Source: Clostridia bacterium (lineage in GTDB: Bacteria > Bacillota > Clostridia > Lachnospirales > Cellulosilyticaceae). Taken from it: 6,586 nucleotides of DNA. The notes under the pieces were generated by a model. The model did not search any database. It had not been told where the DNA came from and was given only the letters and a program-made list of their open reading frames with translations. Below, piece by piece: positions 1-4,851 of this stretch. Location: NCBI GenBank assembly GCA_029256345.1, contig JAQSYC010000251.1, forward strand, positions 1-6,586, in the 5' to 3' direction. The stretch's first letter is position 1. The number at the start of each line of letters is the position of its first letter. A program made the translations under genes and the position numbers.

Positions 1-276
1 AGTTTGAGTAAGATGTGCAAAATGCGGTGAGCCTTTTGCATTATAAACAATCCTGTAAAGCTCATCTGGAAAACCATACATATCATAAACTGTGTTTGGG
101 GCTTGGGCATCTGTAATCCGTGTACCCTTTGTAAACCAATGGGCAGACACAGATAGTATAGCTTCCGGCCTCGGAATTTTATTTCCAATGACTTTCCATT
201 GCTTGACAAACTGATTTTCTTCAATTGCATTCATTGGGGAACCGTGTCCGATAAATAATGCAGGCATCCGTTGCAT
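1..276 (-). CDS. ygiD: YgiD/LigB-type extradiol dioxygenase (4,5-DOPA dioxygenase-like), N-terminal part
   Basis: Partial gene: 92 codons are visible and the C-terminal two thirds (family length about 260 residues) lie beyond position 1. The start of the protein, MPALFIGHGSPMNAIE (residues 4-19), followed by PRPEAI (35-40) and VSAHWFTKGT (43-52), is the diagnostic N-terminus of the YgiD family. Known members are class III extradiol ring-cleaving enzymes; E. coli YgiD opens L-DOPA at the 4,5 bond. His11 in GHGSP and His46 in SAHW match two of the metal ligands; the remaining ligand and catalytic residues are outside the window. The ATG at 276 is preferred because AGAGAGG lies 7 bases upstream and it fits the family N-terminus. 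An in-frame ATG at 318 has no ribosome binding site. The enzyme is presumably cytoplasmic. The physiological substrate in this organism is unknown and is an inference from family. Confidence 0.87.
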   Translation of the reverse strand, partial: MQRMPALFIGHGSPMNAIEENQFVKQWKVIGNKIPRPEAILSVSAHWFTKGTRITDAQAPNTVYDMYGFPDELYRIVYNAKGSPHFAHLTQT

Positions 277-346
277 ACAATCGCCTCTCTTTCTAATGTG
301 TTTATTAAAGATTAACATATAGAATTCAAAAAATCTAGATACTGAA

Positions 347-355
347 CTCCTCCTT
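347..355 (-). promoter_or_regulatory. Orphan Shine-Dalgarno sequence
   Basis: On the minus strand this reads AAGGAGGAG, one of the strongest ribosome binding sites in the window. Six bases downstream, where a start codon is expected, the sequence is ATC followed directly by TAG. The next ATG (318) is 28 bases from the site, too far for normal use. It therefore serves no visible gene. It may be a relic of a lost gene, or the leader of the dioxygenase transcript. Confidence 0.4.
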
Positions 356-372
356 GATTGTTGGTCAGCAAA

Positions 373-414
373 ACAGACTATACTATTGTCAAAATTGATA
401 ATAGTATAGCCTGT
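373..414. promoter_or_regulatory. 42-bp imperfect palindrome, probable operator
   Basis: The left arm ACAGACTATACTATTGTC and the right arm GATAATAGTATAGCCTGT are inverted repeats with two mismatches over 18 positions, around the centre AAAATT. Ten consecutive bases (CTATACTATT/AATAGTATAG) pair perfectly. Long A/T-rich dyads like this are typical binding sites for dimeric repressors (TetR, MarR or HxlR type). A possible plus-strand promoter, TTGATT (354-359) with TATACT (379-384), would have a long 19-base spacer and put the dyad over the -10 box and start site. No T-run follows on either strand, so it is not an intrinsic terminator. The cognate regulator is not visible in this window. Confidence 0.55.
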
Positions 415-424
415 CATTAGATAA

Positions 425-547
425 ATGGAGGTAAAGATCGCCCCTGCCTTAAATGACGAACTAAAGAGCGTTCTAACCAGATTAAAAGATGGTTATCCTG
501 ATTTATTCGTGAATAAAGAAGTGATTCTGCCAGTCTCGAGTGCATAA
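425..547 (+). other. 40-codon ORF of unknown function, possible gene remnant
   Basis: Reads MEVKIAPALNDELKSVL and continues to a TAA at 545-547. It resembles no family I recognise. The composition is protein-like (an amphipathic N-terminal half containing LKSVLTRLKDGYPDLF), but the length is marginal. The ATG at 425 overlaps the only good Shine-Dalgarno (GGAGG, 427-431), so that ribosome binding site cannot serve it. Five bases after the GGAGG, in the same frame, lies ATC (437-439), where a start codon would be expected. One reading is a gene whose start codon was lost and whose 3' part was deleted. Another is a chance ORF. It is directly downstream of the palindrome at 373-414. Confidence 0.22.
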
Positions 548-587
548 AGTTCAACAAATTCATAAACCTAGATGGCACATTAAGGTT

Positions 588-1250
588 TTACATCCATTCA
601 TTTGGATGATCCATCGTCCATTGTAATTCCTCAAAAAATACTTTTAAGTGATAACCGTCTGTCGTTGCATGATGAACTGTAATGGAAAGGGGCATTGTAA
701 TCTTATCTTGAGCCTCTGTAAACCCACCCGCTTCAAAACTTGGAAAATAATAATCTTTTATCCCATGGTTATGAAGGGAGAAACTGTTGAAACTAAACCA
801 TGGAATACACGATATGATATAGGTATTAGCAGGTGGTAATCCTTTTGATGATAAGATTCCATGACTATTACCATGTTGTGTTGTATCTTCAATATATTGT
901 TTATAAAACGCCTCAAAATTCTCATCGTATTCTGTCCAAAGTAAAGATGTTGTCTTATCCTCCTCATGAAATTGTGGATAAGCAGGCGTAAGATTATCCC
1001 AATATCCAATGCTATCATTTTGATTGCCTATGCGCAGTTGCTGTTGCTTTCCAATTGCTCTAGTTACCAAATAAAGATAGGTCGGGAAGAATTTATAACC
1101 TTTACTTTTCAACGTTTTCCTTAAAATAGTGATATCCATCGTTATAGTGATAGTATAAGTAGTGGGCGCCATTTGCGTATAATAATAAAACGACTGTGCC
1201 ATTGGCCATGTCTGCATATCAATAGAATGGAATTGTGCTTGATTATGCAT
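588..1250 (-). CDS. CatA-like O-acetyltransferase (chloramphenicol acetyltransferase family)
   Basis: A 220-residue protein with the full length and layout of the trimeric CAT fold: FHSIDMQTW near the N-terminus (7-15), MDIT (38-41), PWFSFNSF (150-157) and HHATTDGYH (193-201). His194 and Asp198 match the catalytic HHxxxDG motif. Ser156 matches the oxyanion-stabilising serine of CAT. Classical CATs transfer acetyl from acetyl-CoA to the 3-hydroxyl of chloramphenicol in the cytoplasm. Several conserved positions differ: the usual WxR near the N-terminus is WPM, and HHAVCDG is HHATTDG. The acceptor may therefore not be chloramphenicol, and resistance should not be assumed. The ATG at 1250 shares its A with the TAA of the upstream regulator (TAATG), indicating translational coupling. 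A GTG at 1265 is also in frame, but the family N-terminus and the coupling favour 1250. Confidence 0.88.
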   Translation of the reverse strand: MHNQAQFHSIDMQTWPMAQSFYYYTQMAPTTYTITITMDITILRKTLKSKGYKFFPTYLYLVTRAIGKQQQLRIGNQNDSIGYWDNLTPAYPQFHEEDKTTSLLWTEYDENFEAFYKQYIEDTTQHGNSHGILSSKGLPPANTYIISCIPWFSFNSFSLHNHGIKDYYFPSFEAGGFTEAQDKITMPLSITVHHATTDGYHLKVFFEELQWTMDHPNEWM

Positions 1251-1831
1251 TATTCGCTCACCCACAATCCATGCTGACTACAGTAAAAATAAATTTTTTT
1301 ACCATACATTTTTGGAAATCGTACTTCCCCGCTTTGCTCTGGATATAACTTAATTAAAAGGACTCTATCTCCAAAAACATACGCCATAAAACTAAGATAA
1401 TGCTTCTTGCTCATTTCATGCCTAAAGGTAACATAAAAATCATCCTCTACTTCCTCCACAGCTATTTTGTGTATATCATCAGCCGGCTTTGGAATAAGGG
1501 GCACAAGTTTGCGTCCACAGCAAGAAACTTGTGCTTCTCCTGTAGCAGTCAGCATGTTTTCGCAGTTTGGGCATACATAAAACTTAATTCTTCTCATATT
1601 CCCTCCATCTGTATCATTAGGTTCCAAATTGCCTAATAATATCTTCTCAATGTTTACACCTAGTACTTCTGAGAGCTCTTGAAGTAAAGATACATCCGGG
1701 CAACCTAGGCCTCGCTCCCATTTTGAAATGGCTTTATCACTAATATTTATTGCTTCGGCAAGTTGTTTCTGAGTCATGCCTTTTTCTTTACGTAATCCAA
1801 ATATTAGCTTTCCAACTTTATTGCAATCCAC
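1250..1831 (-). CDS. XRE-family HTH regulator fused to a desulfoferrodoxin/superoxide reductase-like domain
   Basis: A 193-residue two-domain protein. Residues 5-62 are a Cro/CI-type helix-turn-helix (LRKEKGMTQKQLAEAINIS, then KAISKWERG), implying DNA binding. After a short linker, residues 84-193 resemble desulfoferrodoxin. Cys87, Cys90, Cys104 and Cys105 match its rubredoxin-like Fe(SCys)4 site. His121, His138 (RHEMSKKH), His144, Cys184 and His187 (YCSQHGLW) match the five ligands of the superoxide reductase Fe(His)4Cys centre. The catalytic Lys of the EKH motif of true superoxide reductases is replaced (DIH here). A redox- or metal-sensing regulator is therefore more likely than an enzyme; this is inference. 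The GTG at 1831 is chosen because AGGAGG (1840-1845) sits 8 bases upstream. A GTG at 1840 would overlap that site. It has its own promoter and precedes the CAT-like gene, overlapping it by one base. Confidence 0.88.
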   Translation of the reverse strand: MDCNKVGKLIFGLRKEKGMTQKQLAEAINISDKAISKWERGLGCPDVSLLQELSEVLGVNIEKILLGNLEPNDTDGGNMRRIKFYVCPNCENMLTATGEAQVSCCGRKLVPLIPKPADDIHKIAVEEVEDDFYVTFRHEMSKKHYLSFMAYVFGDRVLLIKLYPEQSGEVRFPKMYGKKIYFYCSQHGLWVSE

Positions 1832-1839
1832 GCTGCTCA

Positions 1840-1845
1840 CCTCCT
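1840..1845 (-). promoter_or_regulatory. Shine-Dalgarno deciding the start of the HTH regulator
   Basis: AGGAGG on the minus strand, 8 bases before the GTG at 1831. It overlaps the upstream in-frame GTG at 1840, which rules that codon out as the start. Confidence 0.8.
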
Positions 1846-1851
1846 ATATTA

Positions 1852-1880
1852 AGAATACTCACATATGAATTAAATTTCAA
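1852..1880 (-). promoter_or_regulatory. Promoter of the HTH regulator and CAT-like gene
   Basis: Minus-strand -35 TTGAAA (1875-1880), 17-base spacer and -10 TATTCT (1852-1857), giving a very short leader before AGGAGG. An imperfect dyad, TGAAT-TAAA-TTTCA on the plus strand (1866-1879), overlaps the -35 box. It could be the operator through which the HTH protein controls its own transcription, but this is only suggestive. Confidence 0.65.
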
Positions 1881-1926
1881 TAAACGCTCCGTAGAGTTCG
1901 AATGGCATCTGGATATCACATTAACC

Positions 1927-1975
1927 AAAAAAAGTAAAAGGACTTGAACCTCATCGGTTCAAATCCTTTTACTTT
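1927..1975 (-). terminator. Intrinsic terminator of the tRNA-Ala gene
   Basis: Two 20-base arms (1931-1950 and 1956-1975) pair with a single mismatch around a 5-base loop. On the minus strand the hairpin is followed by seven T (1927-1933, overlapping the base of the stem). It lies 12 bases beyond the 3' end of the tRNA and separates it from the promoter of the HTH regulator. The middle of the hairpin contains GGTTCAAGTCC, which resembles a tRNA T-arm. Confidence 0.88.
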
Positions 1976-1987
1976 GTATCCCATTAA

Positions 1988-2060
1988 TGGAGCATAGGGG
2001 ACTTGAACCCCTGACCCCCACACTGCCAGTGTGGTGCGCTCCCAACTGCGCTAATGCCCC
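1988..2060 (-). tRNA. tRNA-Ala (anticodon GGC)
   Basis: A complete 73-nucleotide cloverleaf on the minus strand. Acceptor stem GGGGCAT/ATGCTCC, D-arm GCGC-AGTTGGGA-GCGC, anticodon arm CCACA-CTGGCAG-TGTGG with anticodon GGC, five-base variable region and T-arm AGGGG-TTCAAGT-CCCCT. The acceptor contains the G3:U70 wobble pair, the main identity element for alanyl-tRNA synthetase, and the discriminator base is A. The anticodon reads GCC and GCU codons. The 3' CCA is not encoded (ATTA follows) and must be added after transcription. A promoter and a terminator flank it, so it is a single-gene transcript. Confidence 0.97.
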
Positions 2061-2096
2061 GTTTTAAAGTGCTTTTTAAAATTCTTTTTCTAATCT

Positions 2097-2125
2097 ATTA
2101 TACATAATTAAGAAGGATTTTACAA
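2097..2125 (-). promoter_or_regulatory. Promoter of tRNA-Ala
   Basis: Minus-strand -35 TTGTAA (2120-2125), 17-base spacer and perfect -10 TATAAT (2097-2102). The predicted start near 2090 leaves about 30 bases of 5' leader before the mature tRNA end at 2060. Confidence 0.8.
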
Positions 2126-2227
2126 CTGTATATGCCCCGTCTTTTTAAAATCAGTATATAGCATAAACTACAATACGCTAGCTACTTTTAGAGAGGACTG
2201 AAACAACACTGTAAAATATCTTAACTA

Positions 2228-2256
2228 TTGTTATGCTGGATTATTTGTGCTACAAT
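2228..2256 (+). promoter_or_regulatory. Promoter of the MATE transporter leader
   Basis: -35 TTGTTA (2228-2233), 17-base spacer and -10 TACAAT (2251-2256) with an extended -10 TG at 2248-2249. Transcription would start near 2263, giving a leader of about 120 bases before the MATE start codon. That is unusually long and contains two hairpins. Confidence 0.75.
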
Positions 2257-2281
2257 ATGTGTAAATTTAATAACGTTTTGT

Positions 2282-2301
2282 TCTTTGCCGCCGGGCAAAG
2301 A
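2282..2301 (+). promoter_or_regulatory. GC-rich leader hairpin P1 of the MATE mRNA
   Basis: TCTTTGCC and GGCAAAGA form a perfect 8-base-pair stem around the loop GCCG, about 20 bases after the predicted transcription start. In an otherwise A/T-rich leader this stands out. As RNA it could be the first stem of a sensor. As DNA it could be an operator just downstream of the promoter. The sequence does not decide between them. Confidence 0.55.
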
Positions 2302-2312
2302 TAATTAATAAA

Positions 2313-2367
2313 CATCTGGATTTCATACCATTAGGCCTTTGAAGGTATGAATACTCAGGTGTTTTTT
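2313..2367 (+). terminator. Terminator-like hairpin in the MATE leader (attenuator candidate)
   Basis: CATCTG (2313-2318) pairs with CAGGTG (2356-2361) through one G-U pair. After an internal loop, TTCATACC (2322-2329) pairs with GGTATGAA (2344-2351). The stem is followed at once by six T (2362-2367) and then ATTTT. This is an intrinsic-terminator layout placed inside the leader, after the promoter at 2228-2256 and only 8 bases before the Shine-Dalgarno of the MATE gene. Premature termination would keep the pump off until some signal prevents it. No antiterminator pairing with either stem arm could be found by eye. No leader peptide with a ribosome binding site is evident, and no known riboswitch class was recognised. 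Confidence 0.62.
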
Positions 2368-2375
2368 ATTTTCTT

Positions 2376-2381
2376 AGGAGG
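2376..2381 (+). promoter_or_regulatory. Shine-Dalgarno deciding the MATE start
   Basis: AGGAGG ends 4 bases before the ATG at 2386. The in-frame ATG at 2347, which would add 13 residues, lies inside the terminator stem with no usable ribosome binding site, so 2386 is taken as the start. Confidence 0.8.
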
Positions 2382-2385
2382 ATTT

Positions 2386-3666
2386 ATGAAACAAACTAAT
2401 ATCAAACGCAACTTTTTCAAATATGTTTCACTTAACATTGTAGGTATGATAGGACTATCCTGCTATATTCTTGCGGATACCTTTTTTGTTGCACGCGGTG
2501 TTGGTGCAAACGGGCTAGCTGCACTTAATCTGGCTATTCCAATTTATAGTTTTATCCATGGAATAGGTTTGATGATTGGTATGGGCGGAGCAACACGTTT
2601 TACACTATCTAAATCAGAAAAAACATTTACGCAGGCCGTATATTACGCTCTTTTTACAGTTTGTCTGTTTTTGATCCTCGGTATATTCTTTTCAAGTTAT
2701 ATGGCTTCGGCATTGGGCGCTGATAACGATACTTTGCAAAATACAACGATTTATCTAAAGACAATTCTTTGTTTCTCTCCAATGTTTTTGCTTAATAATG
2801 TTATCATTTGCTTTGTCCGAAATGACGGCAGCCCTCAATTATCGATGTTTGCAATGCTCATTGGAAGCTTATCAAACATTATATTGGATTATATCTTTAT
2901 ATTCCCTTGTAAAATGGGTATGTTCGGTGCCGCACTTGCAACGGGGATTGCCCCTGTTATCAGCTTAATCATTTTGTCCAACCACTTCATAAAAAAACAA
3001 AATACATGCCATCTTTTTAGACAGAAACCTCAAATTAAAGCCTTGACTGATATTACTTCTCTGGGCCTTTCAGCTTTGATCACTGAGTCTTCATCTGGTA
3101 TTGTTATCATCGTGTTTAATGTTATCATTTTAAAGCTAGAGGGTAATACCGGTGTTGCAGCCTATGGGATCATTGCAAATATTGCCCTTGTTGTTATAGC
3201 TATTTTTACAGGTATGTCACAGGGAATGCAACCCATCATCAGTCGTTGCCATCGCCTAAAAAACAGAGAGGGTATAAGAAAAATTCTAAAATATGGGGTT
3301 GTTACCGCTATTTCTATCGCAATGATCGTTTATAGCATCTCCACTATTTTTGCTGAATCCATCGTGGGTGCTTTTAATAAAGACTCTAATCTACAGCTTG
3401 CCAAAATTGCTACAAACGGGCTCCGTATCTACTTTACTGCTTTTGCTTTTGTTGGAATAAATATTGTATGTACAACCTATTTTAGTGCTGTTGACAATCC
3501 TAAAAACGCATTTATTATTTCAATTCTTAGGGGATTTATAGTTATAATACCGACAGCATTGATTTTACCTGCGTTATTTGGAATAAATGCTGTTTGGCTT
3601 GCGATGACGTTTGCAGAATTTGTTGTTTTATTAGTTGCGACAAGGATGATGATAAAAGCCCTTTAG
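2386..3666 (+). CDS. MATE-family multidrug/cation efflux transporter (MepA-like)
   Basis: A 426-residue integral membrane protein with the hydrophobic pattern of a twelve-helix MATE antiporter. These export drugs or organic cations in exchange for Na+ or H+. First-half hallmarks: YILADTFFVARGVG (27-40), GLAALNLAIPIY (43-54), RNDGSPQLSM (145-154), SNIILDYIFIF (163-173) and GMFGAALATG (178-187). Second half: GMSQGMQPIIS (276-286) and a positively charged connecting loop near 287-300. The overall pattern fits the MepA subgroup, slightly shorter than its usual 440-460 residues. Transport substrate cannot be told from sequence. It is transcribed alone from the promoter at 2228-2256 through an attenuator-like leader. 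The next gene has its own promoter, although no clear terminator separates them. Confidence 0.93.
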   Translation: MKQTNIKRNFFKYVSLNIVGMIGLSCYILADTFFVARGVGANGLAALNLAIPIYSFIHGIGLMIGMGGATRFTLSKSEKTFTQAVYYALFTVCLFLILGIFFSSYMASALGADNDTLQNTTIYLKTILCFSPMFLLNNVIICFVRNDGSPQLSMFAMLIGSLSNIILDYIFIFPCKMGMFGAALATGIAPVISLIILSNHFIKKQNTCHLFRQKPQIKALTDITSLGLSALITESSSGIVIIVFNVIILKLEGNTGVAAYGIIANIALVVIAIFTGMSQGMQPIISRCHRLKNREGIRKILKYGVVTAISIAMIVYSISTIFAESIVGAFNKDSNLQLAKIATNGLRIYFTAFAFVGINIVCTTYFSAVDNPKNAFIISILRGFIVIIPTALILPALFGINAVWLAMTFAEFVVLLVATRMMIKAL

Positions 3667-3722
3667 CGACCAGATAAATAATAAGTAAGATACGTATGAT
3701 AATAACAACTTTAGTTAATCAC

Positions 3723-3751
3723 TTGCTATATAGAATCTAATAAAATACAAT
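3723..3751 (+). promoter_or_regulatory. Promoter of the Fe-S aldo/keto reductase
   Basis: -35 TTGCTA (3723-3728), 17-base spacer and -10 TACAAT (3746-3751). The predicted start near 3758 leaves a short leader of about 35 bases before the ATG at 3794. No dyad or terminator-like hairpin is visible in the leader. Confidence 0.7.
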
Positions 3752-3793
3752 AAAGTAAATTAAGTTTGCATCTTATGAAAGGAAGGATATAAC

Positions 3794-4801
3794 ATGGATT
3801 TAGTTACATTAGGAAAAACAGGTATTACCGTTAATAGAAATGGATTTGGTGCACTGCCTATTCAAAGAATTAGTAAAGAAGACTCAGCCTTCTTGTTAAA
3901 AAAAGCTTATCTCCATGGTATTACTTTTTTTGATACCGCCAGATTTTATACTGATAGCGAAGAAAAGCTGGGCTACGCCCTAAGTCCTGTAAGAGAAAAA
4001 ATTTTTATTGCCTCTAAGACCATGACGACTCAGCCAGAAGAATTTTGGAATCAACTGAGTACCTCTCTACGTTTGTTAAAAACAGATTATCTGGATATTT
4101 ATCAGTTTCATAACCCTGCTTTCTGTCCCAAACCCGGTGATGGTACAGGGTTATATGAGGCGATGCTAGAGGCCAAACATAGAGGTATGATTCGCCATAT
4201 TGGCATTACAAATCATAGACTTCCTGTTGCAATAGAAGCGGCCAACTCTGGCCTATATGAAACCATTCAATTTCCCTTTAGCTACTTGGCTACAGATCAA
4301 GAAATCGCACTCGTAAATCTATGTCGTGAAAAAGAAATTGGATTTATTGCCATGAAAGCATTATCTGGAGGCCTAATCACTCACTCCACGGCAGCCTATG
4401 CTTACTTAGCACAATATGATAACGTTCTGCCTATTTGGGGAATACAAAAAGAAGAAGAACTGGATGAATTTATTACGTATATGGAACACCCGCCTATAAT
4501 GAATGCAGAAATCTCAGAAATGATTGCACTGGATAAGCAGGTATTAAGCGGAGGCTTCTGCAGAGGCTGCGGCTATTGTCTGCCATGTCCAGCAGCTATT
4601 GAAATACCTACCTCCGCAAGAATGTCCCTGATGATCAGACGCGCACCAACTTCTGTCTATTTAAATGATGAATGGAGAGAAAAAATGAGCAGGATTGATG
4701 CCTGTATCCATTGTAACCATTGTAAAAGTCATTGTCCCTATGGACTGGATACACCCAAACTCTTAGAAGAAAATTGGACTGATTATAAGCAGTTTATTTA
4801 A
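3794..4801 (+). CDS. Aldo/keto reductase with C-terminal 2[4Fe-4S] ferredoxin-like domain
   Basis: A 335-residue cytoplasmic oxidoreductase. Residues 1 to about 245 form the NAD(P)H-dependent TIM-barrel of the aldo/keto reductase family. The catalytic tetrad is visible as Asp47 and Tyr52 (FFDTARFY), Lys75 (IASKT) and His106 (YQFHNP). Residues 255-320 carry eight cysteines in ferredoxin-like spacing: CRGCGYCLPCP (256-266) and CIHCNHCKSHCP (304-315). This is enough for two [4Fe-4S] clusters. Such fusions are common in anaerobes and suggest electron transfer between the nucleotide site and ferredoxin-type partners; the substrate is unknown. The start is supported by AGGAAGG seven bases upstream. 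It stands as a single gene with its own promoter, convergent with the ABC operon. A short stem (4786-4809) after the end lacks a T-run. Confidence 0.93.
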   Translation: MDLVTLGKTGITVNRNGFGALPIQRISKEDSAFLLKKAYLHGITFFDTARFYTDSEEKLGYALSPVREKIFIASKTMTTQPEEFWNQLSTSLRLLKTDYLDIYQFHNPAFCPKPGDGTGLYEAMLEAKHRGMIRHIGITNHRLPVAIEAANSGLYETIQFPFSYLATDQEIALVNLCREKEIGFIAMKALSGGLITHSTAAYAYLAQYDNVLPIWGIQKEEELDEFITYMEHPPIMNAEISEMIALDKQVLSGGFCRGCGYCLPCPAAIEIPTSARMSLMIRRAPTSVYLNDEWREKMSRIDACIHCNHCKSHCPYGLDTPKLLEENWTDYKQFI

Positions 4802-4851
4802 GCTGCTTAACTTCTCCATCTCCTTCTTACAACTATATATCCCCTTTAAGT

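Larger units (their letters stand above)
277..587. other. Gene-poor stretch with orphan regulatory signals
   Basis: This 311-base stretch separates the dioxygenase from the CAT-like gene, which are both on the minus strand. It contains no complete recognisable gene. What it does contain is listed separately: an orphan minus-strand Shine-Dalgarno (347-355), a long palindrome (373-414) and a 40-codon plus-strand ORF (425-547). The pattern of two divergent ribosome binding sites around one operator-like palindrome looks like the control region of a divergent gene pair that has been lost or degraded. That reading is inference. No convincing terminator for the CAT-like gene was found between 545 and 587. 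Confidence 0.5.
2061..2385. other. Divergent intergenic region between tRNA-Ala and the MATE gene
   Basis: A 325-base gene-free stretch. Its tRNA side carries the tRNA promoter (2097-2125). Its MATE side carries a promoter (2228-2256) and a structured leader (2263-2385), listed separately. Between them, 2126-2227, I see no gene, repeat or convincing regulatory motif. Confidence 0.6.

Noticed and set aside
277..318. N-terminal extension of the dioxygenase from an in-frame ATG at 318
   Set aside because: No ribosome binding site precedes it, and family members begin just before MPALFIGHGSP.
555..585. AAACCT/AGGTTT stem after the CAT-like gene as its terminator
   Set aside because: Six weak pairs around a 13-base loop and no T-run on the minus strand.
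758..1018. Open frame on the minus strand inside the CAT-like gene
   Set aside because: It is a shadow in another frame of a well-supported gene, with no ribosome binding site and no recognisable protein features.
1400..1636. Plus-strand open frame opposite the HTH regulator
   Set aside because: Antisense shadow of a gene with clear domain structure; no promoter or ribosome binding site was seen.
2263..2304. Leader peptide in the MATE leader (TTG at 2278 reading to TAA)
   Set aside because: The frame has no Shine-Dalgarno and only a weak start codon, so ribosome-mediated attenuation is not supported by the sequence.
2347..2385. Upstream ATG that would extend the MATE protein by 13 residues
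   Set aside because: The codon lies in the 3' arm of the terminator-like stem and has no properly spaced ribosome binding site, while AGGAGG is placed for the ATG at 2386.
4786..4809. Possible terminator after the aldo/keto reductase (TAAGCAG with CTGCTTA)
   Set aside because: Stem of only seven pairs that overlaps the last codons, with a 10-base loop and no T-run after it; not enough to call.
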